DNA of 64,000 nt from Sporomusaceae bacterium UBA7701 (GCA_002482545.1 DLGF01000014.1:393268-457267); one strand, 5' to 3'. Counted from the first letter of the stretch, positions 42,624-51,970 are shown. Notes: generated from the letters alone by a model not told the origin. Program-made: numbers and translations.

Positions 42624-43487
42624 TCAGGCCGTAACCCGGCTCCCGGCGGGCCGTACGCCTTCCTGGCTGACCTGTTGCGCGCGCCGGCGGGCTCTGAGAC
42701 GGACTAATGCCTGTTCGTGCCGCAGTTCCTCTATTAAATCATGGAGCTCATAGCAGCTTTTTGCCGCATTAACGCAAATATTGGCCGCCAGCTGCGCTTC
42801 CACCGCCTGCAGCAATCCCTTTATCTGACCGATAAGCTCTTCGCGATACCGGAGATAGTGCTGCTGCGGCCAGCAGTTTACCACGCGGAGAAAAGCCGCT
42901 CCAATGTCCAATTCTTCCAGAAGCCTATTGGCCGGAAAAGGCATTTTCAGGCTTTCCACGCTCTTTTCAACCGACAACCCGGCTGCTATCGCGGCTAAGC
43001 GCATCGTACCCAGGCTTGTCTGGTAGTCTGCGCCCAACCTGGCTATGAGACACAATCCTTGGTCGAAACTCGGTGCGGGAAAGCATAACAAGGGCTGGAC
43101 GCCGAAAAAAGGACTGACCTTGTTTTCCGCCAGCGATTTCAGTTCACTTACCAAATTATCCATTTCAGCCTGTGACAGAACGGCCGCGGCGGGTGAAACG
43201 GTCAGGGAAGCCTTCCGCCCGGCCAGAAAGTCATCAACGACCTTGGCAACCTTTGTCCGCTTTGTCCGGAAAAATGCATGGATCCGGCGCTGCAGCGCGG
43301 CCTGGCAATCATCAACCAGGTTGCAGACTTCAGCCTCTCGCCGCCGCAGCGAGCGGTGCAGCCGGTATTCCTCAACGTCAAAGGAGCGCAGCTTGATAAC
43401 TTCCGTTATTCTCCAAGCATGCATCGAGGTTTTCCGAAGTCTTCCTGCTGCTGATTTCGCAGACCCAATTGTGATAATCTTTGCCAC
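42624..43487 (-). CDS. Hypothetical helical protein, 287 residues
   Basis: No family recognised. Starts with GTG, preceded by GGAGAGG with good spacing. The chain is almost all helix: residues 35-95 (EEYRLHRSLRRREAEVCNLVDDCQAALQRRIHAFFRTKRTKVAKVVDDFL) and 225-285 (ELIGQIKGLLQAVEAQLAANICVNAAKSCYELHDLIEELRHEQALVRLRARRRAQQ) look like coiled coils. No signal peptide. It probably forms a small operon with the 56-residue membrane protein downstream. Confidence 0.65.
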   Translation of the reverse strand: MAKIITIGSAKSAAGRLRKTSMHAWRITEVIKLRSFDVEEYRLHRSLRRREAEVCNLVDDCQAALQRRIHAFFRTKRTKVAKVVDDFLAGRKASLTVSPAAAVLSQAEMDNLVSELKSLAENKVSPFFGVQPLLCFPAPSFDQGLCLIARLGADYQTSLGTMRLAAIAAGLSVEKSVESLKMPFPANRLLEELDIGAAFLRVVNCWPQQHYLRYREELIGQIKGLLQAVEAQLAANICVNAAKSCYELHDLIEELRHEQALVRLRARRRAQQVSQEGVRPAGSRVTA

Positions 43488-43618
43488 GAACTATCCTCTC
43501 CTAAGGAAAACCCTTCTGTCATTAGCATATCGTTTTTGGCTTCTCCTTGGGTTATGTCTATGTTAATGCTATGTAAAATAAACAGCGGATAAGCGGCTTC
43601 TTTCCGCCTTCCGGCATA

Positions 43619-44560
43619 CTACGACGCGCACCTCTCATTTTCAGTAACCAGCCGCCGGGCTGCCGCCAGGGCCTCCCGGCAGTTTTCCCGGTAGCGGGGC
43701 CGGAGCTCCAGGGTCAGCACCCCGCTGTAGTGAGGCAGCAGCGCCAGCATTTCCCGGGCCGGAACTTCGCCCCAGCCGATGGGCATGTGCATGTCGCCCC
43801 GTCCCATAGCCGCCATTTCGTACTGCTTGCGCTCATAAGAGGTTGAAGACCGGCCGAAGTTATCGTGAAGATGGATATGTTTCACCAGGGGAGCTACGGC
43901 CGCCAGACCCTCGAACAAGTCGAAGCCGTAATGTCGCGAGGCCAGATAGGCGTGACCGAAGTCCAGCGTGATCCCGACGTTGGGATGACCGACCTGTTTC
44001 ACCATTTCCGCAAGCTTCTCCAGGGATTCGGCGTAACAGTAGCGGGGAGCGTCGCTATAGGGCCGGGCATTTTCCACCGCAATCGCGACCCCGTTCCGGG
44101 CCGCGATTTCACCCATTTCCCGAAGGGCCTCCCTCTCCTGCAGCCAAAGCGTCTGCTGCTTGTTTTTCGAAGGGTACGGCCGGGGCACCAGCATAAAGTC
44201 TTCCTCCCCGAGGTATCGGCCGGCGTGGTAAACCAATATCCCTGCCCCGACTGCGGCGGTGAATTCGATACTGGCGATGAATCCCTCCCGATCAACGGAA
44301 TCCTTCCCATTGTTCATCAGATTTAACGGATTGGGGCCATGAACCGTATAGCCGAAGGAATAGTTTTCCAAAAGTCCCCGGATATCCCTCAGCCGCTCCG
44401 GGTTCAGCCTGCCGCAGTAGATCGCCCCGGCGCCGTGGGGCGACAATTCCACATGGCTGAAACCGATCTCCCGGAAGTACGTCAGTTCCCTGTCCAGCAC
44501 CTTCAGGCTGCCGTCGATAAGTCCGGCGTCGGCATTGATGGCGATGCCTTTGATATTCAT
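43619..44560 (-). CDS. TIM-barrel sugar phosphate isomerase/epimerase-like protein at the end of the phn operon
   Basis: 313 residues of the AP-endonuclease-2/xylose-isomerase-like fold: MNIKGIAINADAGLIDGSLKVLDRELTYFREIGFSHVELS, YTVHGPNPLNL, LVYHAGRYLGEED, GVAIAVENARPY, GITLDFGHAYLASRHYG, VKHIHLHDNFG and LTLELRP give the usual His/Glu/Asp metal site. The start at 44560 follows AGGAGG; the longer frame upstream is a shadow of phnM. It is 13 bases after phnM, so clearly part of the operon. A possible role is a missing step after C-P cleavage, normally done by PhnP and PhnN, neither of which is present here. This role is inference. Confidence 0.85.
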   Translation of the reverse strand: MNIKGIAINADAGLIDGSLKVLDRELTYFREIGFSHVELSPHGAGAIYCGRLNPERLRDIRGLLENYSFGYTVHGPNPLNLMNNGKDSVDREGFIASIEFTAAVGAGILVYHAGRYLGEEDFMLVPRPYPSKNKQQTLWLQEREALREMGEIAARNGVAIAVENARPYSDAPRYCYAESLEKLAEMVKQVGHPNVGITLDFGHAYLASRHYGFDLFEGLAAVAPLVKHIHLHDNFGRSSTSYERKQYEMAAMGRGDMHMPIGWGEVPAREMLALLPHYSGVLTLELRPRYRENCREALAAARRLVTENERCAS

Positions 44561-44573
44561 TGCGTCATCCCTC

Positions 44574-45776
44574 CTAGCAGGCAGGCTGCGCCTTGGCAGC
44601 GCTGCCGAAAGCTCCACGGTAGGTAATATCGTAAACCGGTACGCCGCCCACGATGGTGCTCGTGACGACAGGCACCTGACCCCGTACATGGACGACAATC
44701 ACATCGCCGGTATTTCCTTCGGAAAGATCGCCTAAGTCCCTTAGGCCCAGCGCTCTGGCCGGAGCGGCTGTGGCCATCGCGACCGCTTCCGCAAGGCCCA
44801 GGGCTCCCGACGCCAGTTTGAATACGGCATGGAGGATGGCTGGCGGGTAATAGTCGGAGCACAGGATATTCGCCGCCCCGGCGGCAATGGCGTCAGCCGC
44901 CCGCAGGCCGTTGCCGGTGGACCCGCCCCTTACGATATTGGGGGCGCCGACACATACGTCGAGAAAAGCGTCCCGCGCCGCCCGGGCAGTGGCCACGTTA
45001 ATCGGAAATTCACTGATCGTGACGCCTTGGGAGTGGTAGTACTCAACCTTTTCCACCGTATCATCGTCATGGGAGGCCAGAGGAATTCCTGCCGCCAGCG
45101 CCGCGGTGCTCAGAATGCCGACGCTCTCCCCGGCCTTGTTGCGCCCTTCTTCTTTTATTGCCAGAATCCTGTCCGTCTCGTCCGGGGCGGTGTGATAAGT
45201 TTTTTCCATGTACTTGCGGTAGCTTTCCACCGTAGGGTACTGCCCCTGACCCGGAGTATGGTCCATGAACGACAACAGGTCGATCCTTCCTTCGTAAATC
45301 AGTTCGCGAACGATAGGTACGGCTTTATAATTGGTAATCTCATAGCGCAGATGGATTTTGTTGCGAATGAGCGTTGCCTCCTGCACGGCACCGGCGATGC
45401 TGCGGATGCACTCCGCCGCTCCCGCGTCCTGCCTTACCCCCCATTCCGCCCCGGCGAAGGAAAAGGAATGATACATCGTGGTGATTCCCTGCCCGGCCAA
45501 TTTTTTCTCCAGTTCGCTAAACGCCAGTTCCGTGCTGAAAAAGGCGCCTGGCCTGGGCTCAATCTCCTTTTCGATCGCATCGCTGTGCAGGTCGATGAAG
45601 CCGGGCATGATGTAGCCGCCCTGGGCGTCGATCACTCTCTCCGCCGGGCGTCCGCGGTGTTCGGCGCACTTGCCCGCATATTGGATGACGCCATCTTCCA
45701 AAAGCACTTCCCCCGGGTCGACAACGCGATCAGGCATGACTAACCGGCCGTTGGTAACCAATACCGTCCGCTTCAT
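44574..45776 (-). CDS. phnM: Alpha-D-ribose 1-methylphosphonate 5-triphosphate diphosphatase
   Basis: 400 residues of the amidohydrolase superfamily. Removes pyrophosphate from ribose methylphosphonate triphosphate. ARVIDAQGGYIMPGFIDLHSDAIEKEIEPRPGA (HSD metal motif), SFSFAGAEWGVR, LLSFMDHTPGQGQY, LASHDDDTVE and CSDYYPPAIL are the PhnM landmarks. Its start overlaps the phnL stop by 4 bases. Confidence 0.95.
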   Translation of the reverse strand: MKRTVLVTNGRLVMPDRVVDPGEVLLEDGVIQYAGKCAEHRGRPAERVIDAQGGYIMPGFIDLHSDAIEKEIEPRPGAFFSTELAFSELEKKLAGQGITTMYHSFSFAGAEWGVRQDAGAAECIRSIAGAVQEATLIRNKIHLRYEITNYKAVPIVRELIYEGRIDLLSFMDHTPGQGQYPTVESYRKYMEKTYHTAPDETDRILAIKEEGRNKAGESVGILSTAALAAGIPLASHDDDTVEKVEYYHSQGVTISEFPINVATARAARDAFLDVCVGAPNIVRGGSTGNGLRAADAIAAGAANILCSDYYPPAILHAVFKLASGALGLAEAVAMATAAPARALGLRDLGDLSEGNTGDVIVVHVRGQVPVVTSTIVGGVPVYDITYRGAFGSAAKAQPAC

Positions 45777-46504
45777 ACTACCTCCTGCATACGCTTAATG
45801 GACTTGCAGCGCCCGCTCGTCATGGTAAAGACTCTGTCCACCAGGCGCTTCATCACATCGGTATCGTGGAAAATTCCGACCATAGTGGTCCCTTGTTTTC
45901 TCAGTTGATTGAGAGCCTGTATCACGACTTTTTTGGTTTCCGCGTCCAAAGACGCGGTCGGTTCGTCCAGCAGCAGCAGCCGGGGTTTGGTGATCAGCGC
46001 CCGCGCCAGATTTACGCGCTGCTGCTCGCCGCCGCTGAAGGTCGAAGGGGAAGTGTCCCATAAGGCTGGATCGATATTCATCATTTCCAGGTACTCTGCG
46101 GCCCGATCCTTGGCCTTGTTCCGGGGCCAGCCCCGTTCGGTGAGCTGCTCCGCCAATATATCGACGGCCGGCACCCGGGGGATTACTTTCAGAAATTGGC
46201 TGACATAGCTGATTTCCCGGCGGCGGAGGCGAATGATCTCCCGGTCCGGCGCCTTGGCCAGGTCGATATCTTGCCCCCCGGTCCGGTAGATGATTTCCCC
46301 GGCGCTAGGCAAATAGGACCGGTAGATGCATTTGATAATCGTGGACTTGCCTGCGCCGCTCGGCCCGACGACTCCCATAAATTCCCCCGCTTTCAGGGAA
46401 AAACTGACATCCTCGCAGCCCCGCAAGAATTTACGGCTTTGTAAATGCAACGTAAAATTTTTCGTCAACCCTCGCACGGAAAGCAGATCATATTGGTCGG
46501 ACAC
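45773..46504 (-). CDS. phnL: C-P lyase ATPase-like subunit PhnL
   Basis: 243 residues of ABC-ATPase type: VGPSGAGKSTIIKCIYRSYLPSAGEIIYR (Walker A), YVSQFLKVIPRVPAVDILAEQL (Q-loop), FSGGEQQRVNLARALITKPRLLLLDEPTASLDAETKK (signature and Walker B). PhnL takes part in nucleotide-dependent steps of phosphonate activation together with PhnGHIJK. Starts with GTG, AAAGGGGGAG upstream. Confidence 0.94.
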   Translation of the reverse strand: MSDQYDLLSVRGLTKNFTLHLQSRKFLRGCEDVSFSLKAGEFMGVVGPSGAGKSTIIKCIYRSYLPSAGEIIYRTGGQDIDLAKAPDREIIRLRRREISYVSQFLKVIPRVPAVDILAEQLTERGWPRNKAKDRAAEYLEMMNIDPALWDTSPSTFSGGEQQRVNLARALITKPRLLLLDEPTASLDAETKKVVIQALNQLRKQGTTMVGIFHDTDVMKRLVDRVFTMTSGRCKSIKRMQEVV

Positions 46505-46541
46505 GGCAACTCCCCCTTTGCGGCTGTTATGACCGCCGTTT

Positions 46542-47387
46542 TTACAGCATGGAGTGGACCAGAAGCTGGGTATATTGATGCTGGGGATCTTCCAGGATCT
46601 GATCGGTGAGACCGATTTCCACCATCCGGCCGTTCTTCAGGACTGCCGTACGGTCGGCAAGCATCCGGATGACCCCCAGGTCGTGGGATACCACCAGCAT
46701 GGCGATACCCAGCTCCCGTTGTATCTCCTTGACGAGGTCCAGGACCCTGGCCTGGACCGACAGGTCGAGACCGGTAGTGATTTCATCCAGAAACAAAAGC
46801 GGAGGATTATTGGCCAAGGCCTTGGCGATCTGCACCCGCTGCTGCATGCCTCCGCTGAAACGGGCCGGAAAGTCGTCCATCCGGGCCCGGGGTATTTCCG
46901 TGCGGGTTAAGAGCGAAGCGGCCCGCGCACGGATATCGGCGTAATTATAAACGTCCGCGGTCAGCAGCTTTTCCGCCACATTGCCGCCGGCCGTAAAATG
47001 AGGCTTGATGCCGAGGAGCGGGTTCTGATAGACCATGCCCATCAGGTGATTGCGGATAAAGCGCTTACGCTGGGAACTTTCGGCAAACAGATTGACGCCG
47101 CCCTTTCCGTAGGCGGCCAGAAAAGCCTCACCCCCGGTCACCTCTTCGTCAAAATACAGGCAGCGCACCAGCGTGCTTTTCCCGGAGCCGCTTTCGCCCA
47201 CGATGCCGAGGATTTCGCCTTCCTCCAGGTCGAAGCCGATGTCATGGCAAGCAACGATACTGCCGCAGCAGGGACAAATATTCGTTGCGAAGGCGGGGCC
47301 GGTGAGGGCGTAACAGGAGGGGCAGCCTTGCCCGTAACGTTTGGCTAAGTTGGTTACCCGGAGAACGAAAGCATTACTTGCCGGCAT
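46542..47387 (-). CDS. phnK: C-P lyase ATPase-like subunit PhnK with inserted Cys4 motif
   Basis: 281 residues. ABC ATPase motifs: GESGSGKSTLVRCLYFD (Walker A), VYQNPLLGIKP, FSGGMQQRVQIAKAL, LLFLDEITTGLDLSVQARVLDLV, VVSHDLGVIRMLAD. PhnK binds PhnJ in the C-P lyase core. Between residues 20 and 45 there is an insertion with CPSC (22-25) and CPCC (38-41), a zinc-ribbon-like pair not present in the E. coli protein as I recall it. The start at 47387 overlaps phnJ by 14 bases; GGGAGG lies nine bases upstream. Confidence 0.92.
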   Translation of the reverse strand: MPASNAFVLRVTNLAKRYGQGCPSCYALTGPAFATNICPCCGSIVACHDIGFDLEEGEILGIVGESGSGKSTLVRCLYFDEEVTGGEAFLAAYGKGGVNLFAESSQRKRFIRNHLMGMVYQNPLLGIKPHFTAGGNVAEKLLTADVYNYADIRARAASLLTRTEIPRARMDDFPARFSGGMQQRVQIAKALANNPPLLFLDEITTGLDLSVQARVLDLVKEIQRELGIAMLVVSHDLGVIRMLADRTAVLKNGRMVEIGLTDQILEDPQHQYTQLLVHSML

Positions 47388-48261
47388 GGGTTTTGGCCTC
47401 CCCTCTCTGCGCCCTGAGTTTGTCGCAACGGCTGGAGTCCGAACAGACATAAAGCTTGCCGCCGCCGGGCCCGCCGTATATCTCGTTCATGTAGGTATGA
47501 TCGGAGCCGCAACGGACACAGGCTTTGCCGGAAAAGTCCTCCACCCGGAACCGGATATCCTCGAATTCCAGAGGTTCGACCGACGTGTGCGGAGGCACGG
47601 CATAAATGCGTTTTTCCCGCCCGGCGCCAAACAGGTATAGCGTCTCGGCCATGTGCAGCTTGGGCACGTCCCAGCGAGGAATGGGCGAAGGATCGATCAG
47701 ATAGCGTTTGTTGACCAACGAAGGGTAACGGGCGCCGATGGTGATTTCTCCCCATTTGACGATATTTTCATAAAGAAAAACCCACATGCGGCTATAGTCC
47801 ATCTCGGAATGCATCTCGCGCGTCTTGGCCATGCTGGCCTCAACAAACCGGAGCGGTTCGGGGATGGGAACCTGCAGCACGAGGATCTGCCGGCCGGACA
47901 TCGGCTCCTCCGGGATGCGGTGACGGGTCTGGATAATGCTGGCCGCTGCGGTATCAAAGGTCGTCCCGACGCCGGTGGTTTTCACCAGCAGCTTGCGGAT
48001 GTTGACGGCGTTTACGCCCCCGTCGCAGCCTTGATCAATGACCTTTAGCGTGTCATCCGGTCCGATGATCGACATCGTCACCTGCAGGCCGCCGGTGCCC
48101 CAGCCGCGGGCTATCGGCAACTCCGGCGAGGCAAAGGGCACCTGATAGCCGGGAATGGCCACCGCCTTGAGCGTCTTGCGGCGAATTTCCCGTTTCGTGT
48201 TTTCGTCAAGGAAGGCGAAGTTATAACCGCCCTTCCGCTCAATCGCCTTGAGATTCAGCAT
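47374..48261 (-). CDS. phnJ: C-P lyase catalytic radical-SAM subunit PhnJ
   Basis: Cleaves the carbon-phosphorus bond by radical SAM chemistry. 295 residues: GGYNFAFLDENTKREIRRKTLKAVAIPGYQVPFASPELPIARGWGTGG, then KVIDQGCDGGVNAVNIR, and the cluster cysteines CVRC-x21-C-x5-C near the C-terminus, spacing as in characterised PhnJ. The start at 48261 overlaps the phnI 3' end by 23 bases; upstream sequence in frame is a shadow. Confidence 0.96.
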   Translation of the reverse strand: MLNLKAIERKGGYNFAFLDENTKREIRRKTLKAVAIPGYQVPFASPELPIARGWGTGGLQVTMSIIGPDDTLKVIDQGCDGGVNAVNIRKLLVKTTGVGTTFDTAAASIIQTRHRIPEEPMSGRQILVLQVPIPEPLRFVEASMAKTREMHSEMDYSRMWVFLYENIVKWGEITIGARYPSLVNKRYLIDPSPIPRWDVPKLHMAETLYLFGAGREKRIYAVPPHTSVEPLEFEDIRFRVEDFSGKACVRCGSDHTYMNEIYGGPGGGKLYVCSDSSRCDKLRAQRGEAKTHAGK

Positions 48262-49348
48262 CTTTCGACTCCTCCTTGAGCGCCTGGGAACGGCGCAGTC
48301 GGTCCAGCGTCGACTGGAAGGTGACATAGTGGGGCAATTTCCAATGGGCGACAAAACCCGACGCTTCGATCCCGTCGATATGGTACAGTACAAACTCTTC
48401 ATCTTCCGCCGGCGCCTTGCAGGCCGACTTGGAACGCATCGCCCTGTCCAGAATCCCCATGGATATGGCTTTCAGTTCGTTGTGCCCGAAGCAGAGGCCG
48501 TAGCCCAGGCTGAGTTTGGGAACCGTTCCCTTTTCGCCCTCCGCGTACTGGGCGATGATCTCCGCTTCGGTTACCAGCACCTTCCCGACATATACAGGTT
48601 CGGGCCTTGCGGGATGGCGGATATACATCGGTACATACCCGACCCTCAGCTCGCCGAGATAAGGGTGGATGTCGCCATAGCCCCGGATCGAACTATAAGC
48701 CAGCGCCATCATCGCGCCGGTTTCGCCCCGGGCCAGCGATTGCAGCTTCGCGGACCGGGGATAGGGAAAGCCCAGGCTTTCCCGGGTGATGTCCCGCAGC
48801 GTGCGGTCGCCCTCCTCCGGGTCTTCCAGCAAACCTTCCCGCCGCAAGAGCGAAACGATTTTGGGGAAACTGTCCGGGAGAGCCTTTCCGGCTGTTTCGA
48901 TACGGGCCCGGTCCAGAAACTCGCGGACAATCGATTCCCTCTCCTCCAGCAGCGAAAAATCGACCAGGCGCTGCGTATAGTCCCGGGTAGGTCCCAGAAT
49001 CTGTCCGCCGGGAATATCCTGAAAAGCGCCCGAAATGCGCCTTATGACCTGCATCCGGCAGCAGTCTATCGCCAGGGATGCGTATCGCCGCGGCTGAGTC
49101 GCGCGATAGGCCCGGAGGATGAAGGACGCTTCGATGCTGTCGCCTTCCGCCTGCTTTAGCGCCAGGGCCGCAATGGTCGGCGCATACAGCGATCCTTCTC
49201 CCATTACCTTATCCACCGCCAGCCGCTGCTGATCGCGGATTTGCCTGACCTCCAACGGCGTCGAACCGCCCCTGACCCGATAATAATGGACCAATTCGTC
49301 GGCCCGAAGAATCGCCGCGGTCCCGCCGGTAACAGCAACATAGCCCAT
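48239..49348 (-). CDS. phnI: C-P lyase core subunit PhnI
   Basis: 369 residues: MGYVAVTGGTAAILRADELVHYYRVRG at the N-terminus, LGPTRDYTQRLVDFSLLEERESIVREFLDRARIE, GYGDIHPYLGELRVGYVPMYIRHP and LSLGYGLCFGHNELKAISMGILDRAM. PhnI catalyses formation of ribose 1-phosphonate triphosphate from ATP together with PhnGHL. Its ATG overlaps the phnH stop by one base (TAATG). Confidence 0.95.
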   Translation of the reverse strand: MGYVAVTGGTAAILRADELVHYYRVRGGSTPLEVRQIRDQQRLAVDKVMGEGSLYAPTIAALALKQAEGDSIEASFILRAYRATQPRRYASLAIDCCRMQVIRRISGAFQDIPGGQILGPTRDYTQRLVDFSLLEERESIVREFLDRARIETAGKALPDSFPKIVSLLRREGLLEDPEEGDRTLRDITRESLGFPYPRSAKLQSLARGETGAMMALAYSSIRGYGDIHPYLGELRVGYVPMYIRHPARPEPVYVGKVLVTEAEIIAQYAEGEKGTVPKLSLGYGLCFGHNELKAISMGILDRAMRSKSACKAPAEDEEFVLYHIDGIEASGFVAHWKLPHYVTFQSTLDRLRRSQALKEESKDAESQGD

Positions 49349-49956
49349 TAGCCGGGCACCTCCTCCCATTGAACCGTGGCGGAGCGGGGCATTGCCAGCA
49401 TGATACCCTCGGCGTCCACGAAAAAACAATCAACCCCTAAAGGATACTCCTGACGCGAGCAAATCGCCGCCAAATTCAGGGGATGCAGGCCAACGACGGC
49501 TACCTGGGCCAGTTCCTTGATTCCCGGTCCGGCAAGGGTCAATTTGACGGCTCCCGGCTGCGTCCCGCCGATGGCGTCGACCAGCACGAACAACGTGCTG
49601 CCCTCTTCGGGGGACAGGAGCGTGCCGCGATTCACCCGGGCGATTTCCGGCAGATATTCCCCGCCGCGCAGGAGGATGAACTCGGCGGCCTCGGGAGTTG
49701 CCGGCTTCACTCCGGTATTCAGGCTGAAGTAATCCCGCCAGTCGTCATCTTCCGGCAAAACGGCGAAGGTGGTTTCACTATCCAGCAGGGTGAAGCCAAG
49801 TCCGGCCGCGTAGCGATTTAACCCGTTCGGCGGACAGATGTCCAGACCGGGAAGGGTTCTGAGCTTTCCGGGCCTCGCCAAAGCATCCAGCATCAGCCGG
49901 TAGATCCTTTGGGTGTCAAACACCTTGTCAAAGGCGGGTTCCAGGCAGGCATTCAT
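49348..49956 (-). CDS. phnH: C-P lyase core subunit PhnH
   Basis: 202 residues: PAFDKVFDTQRIYRLMLDALARPGKLRTLPGLDICPPNGLNRYAAGLGFTLLDSETTFAV, RGGEYLPEIARVNRGTLLSPEEGSTLFVLVDAI and GIMLAMPRSATVQWEEV are typical of PhnH. ATG at 49956 follows GGAGGGG and nearly abuts the phnG stop. Confidence 0.94.
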   Translation of the reverse strand: MNACLEPAFDKVFDTQRIYRLMLDALARPGKLRTLPGLDICPPNGLNRYAAGLGFTLLDSETTFAVLPEDDDWRDYFSLNTGVKPATPEAAEFILLRGGEYLPEIARVNRGTLLSPEEGSTLFVLVDAIGGTQPGAVKLTLAGPGIKELAQVAVVGLHPLNLAAICSRQEYPLGVDCFFVDAEGIMLAMPRSATVQWEEVPG

Positions 49957-49957
49957 A

Positions 49958-50371
49958 TTACCCCTCCATAATGGCAAATTCTACTCTTGTCGCCGCAACA
50001 AGGCCGTTTTCCATCCGCTGCCGTTCAGCAATGCGCCCGGCTTCCTCGGCGACAAGTCTTCTTACTGTTTCGGTCTCCGAGACGCCGGCCGCCAGAGCGG
50101 CCTCAAGAACCGCCATGCACAGCGCCCGCTGCGGATCATCCTCCAGAACGAAGCCGTAGCCGGCAGTCCCGTTTATCTCCACGACAGCCTCGGTAATCAG
50201 CACTTCGCCCAGATAAAAGGGGGTGAACCCGACGCTGTCCGTAGCCTGCAGCATCACGATGCAAGTTTCCGGCTGCTTCAGGACTCTCACTTCGTGGTTA
50301 TCGGCGATCGCCTGAGCGGCTTCTAGCCATACGCCCAATTCGCCTTCGGCGATTATTTCCCTAAAATCCAT
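49958..50371 (-). CDS. phnG: C-P lyase core subunit PhnG
   Basis: 137 residues: VLKQPETCIVMLQATDSVGFTPFYLGEVLITEAVVEINGTAGYGFVLEDDPQRALCMAVLEAAL is the core of the family. AAGGAG before the ATG at 50371, 11 bases after phnE. The in-frame extension to 50638 is a shadow of phnE. Confidence 0.94.
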   Translation of the reverse strand: MDFREIIAEGELGVWLEAAQAIADNHEVRVLKQPETCIVMLQATDSVGFTPFYLGEVLITEAVVEINGTAGYGFVLEDDPQRALCMAVLEAALAAGVSETETVRRLVAEEAGRIAERQRMENGLVAATRVEFAIMEG

Positions 50372-50382
50372 TCTGTTTCTCC

Positions 50383-51201
50383 TTAAATGATCTTTTTCCT
50401 GATGAACGTAGAAATATAGTCGACTGCCGTCACCAGCACCAGGATTACCGCCAGAATGGTAGTCATATCCTGGTACTGAAAAAGCCTCATGCTGGTGATA
50501 AGTTCGAAGCCGATACCCCCGGCGCCCACAATGCCCAGGATGGTTGCCGAACGGAAGTTGAGCTCCCAGCGGTAGAGGCAGAGGGTGACAAACTCCGGCA
50601 GGATCTGCGGCACAACCGCGTAGACGACGACCTGCCACTTGCTGGCGCCGGTAGCCACCAAAGCCTCGACCGGGCCGGCGTCGATATTTTCAATGGAATC
50701 AGCCAGAAACTTGCCCAGCATGCCAACAGAATGGAAGGCCAGGGCAAGCACTCCGGGAAAAGGTCCGAGTCCGACGGCGGCGACAAAAACCAAAGCGAAG
50801 ATGATTTCGGAAATCGACCGGGTGGCGTTTAGGACAAAGCGGGCCACCCCGTAGACAACAGGATGGGGGGAAATGTTCCGGGCAGCCGCCAGGCCAAAGG
50901 GTATGGTGAAAAGGATGGCCAGAGTTGTGCCCCAGATCGATATCTGCAACGTCTCGACCGTCGGCTCCAGCAGCTTGGGCAAAATACTGAAATCGGGCGG
51001 AACCATCCGCGATACGATGTCCGCCAGGCCAGGCAGTCCCTGAATCAGTTCGCTGAGGCTAAGGTGGGCCCCCCTGGCGCTCCAGACGTACACCAATAGC
51101 AAGATACCGGCTATCGCCCCGCGCCTGAGCGCCGCACGGGTATTCTTAAACCAGGGCACGATCGGCTGCAGGTTCAGGCAGTTTTGCTTAGGCGTGGGCA
51201 T
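50383..51201 (-). CDS. phnE: Phosphonate ABC transporter permease PhnE
   Basis: 272 residues, about six membrane helices. VEALVATGASKWQVVVYAVVPQILPEFVTLCLYRWELNFRSATILGIVGAGGIGFEL is the conserved permease loop of the phosphonate family. The ATG at 51201 overlaps the phnC end by 14 bases. Works with PhnC and PhnD. Confidence 0.93.
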   Translation of the reverse strand: MPTPKQNCLNLQPIVPWFKNTRAALRRGAIAGILLLVYVWSARGAHLSLSELIQGLPGLADIVSRMVPPDFSILPKLLEPTVETLQISIWGTTLAILFTIPFGLAAARNISPHPVVYGVARFVLNATRSISEIIFALVFVAAVGLGPFPGVLALAFHSVGMLGKFLADSIENIDAGPVEALVATGASKWQVVVYAVVPQILPEFVTLCLYRWELNFRSATILGIVGAGGIGFELITSMRLFQYQDMTTILAVILVLVTAVDYISTFIRKKII

Positions 51202-51970
51202 ACCGCACCTGCTCGCAATCCATCTCGTCATCGTCACTGTAACCCGCTTCATAGATGCGCTCGACATCCCACTTTGTCAGCGATGCGCCTGGTTTGTCCA
51301 GCACGACGGCCCCGTCGCGAAGGCCCACGATACGTCCGCCATAGCGGGTCGCCAGGTCGATATTGTGCAAACTTACGATAACGGTGATCCCATCCCTGGC
51401 GTTGATATCCCGGAGAATCGTCATGACGCGCTCGGCTGACCGCGGATCGAGACTGGCCACCGGCTCATCCGCCAGAATAACGCGCGGGTTTTGCGCCAGG
51501 GCCCGGGCAATGCCCACCCGCTGCTGCTGCCCGCCGCTCAGCTGGTCGGCCCGGTGATAGGCCTTTTCCGCCAGCCCCACCCTTTCGAGGCAAAACAAGG
51601 CCTGCTCGATGTCGCCCGGGGGAAACAGCTTCAGGCAACTGGCAAAGATATTGGAGCGGGCCAGACGGCCGCAGAGTACATTTTCAATAACCATTAACCG
51701 CTTGACCAGATTGAATTGCTGAAAGATCATGCCGACTTTGCTGCGGACGTCTTCCAAGTGCCGGAGCTGATGAACGCCGGTGCCGTCGACGACGATTTCG
51801 CCGGCTGTCGCTTTTACCAGGCCGTTGATGCAGCGCAGCAGCGTCGATTTGCCTGCGCCGCTGGGGCCCAGCAGCACAGCGAGCTGTCCGCGTTCCACAT
51901 GCAAATCGATGCCGCGGAGGGCCTTGGTGCCATCCCCGAATTCTTTGCGTAAGCCTCGAATCTGAATCAT
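51188..51970 (-). CDS. phnC: Phosphonate ABC transporter ATPase PhnC
   Basis: 260 residues: MIQIRGLRKEFGDGTKALRGIDLHVERGQLAVLLGPSGAGKSTLLRCING, IFQQFNLVKRLMVIENVLCGRL, LSGGQQQRVGIARALAQNPRVILADEPVASLDPRSAERVM. These are the standard PhnC motifs. GGGAGG before the ATG at 51970. Confidence 0.94.
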   Translation of the reverse strand: MIQIRGLRKEFGDGTKALRGIDLHVERGQLAVLLGPSGAGKSTLLRCINGLVKATAGEIVVDGTGVHQLRHLEDVRSKVGMIFQQFNLVKRLMVIENVLCGRLARSNIFASCLKLFPPGDIEQALFCLERVGLAEKAYHRADQLSGGQQQRVGIARALAQNPRVILADEPVASLDPRSAERVMTILRDINARDGITVIVSLHNIDLATRYGGRIVGLRDGAVVLDKPGASLTKWDVERIYEAGYSDDDEMDCEQVRYAHA

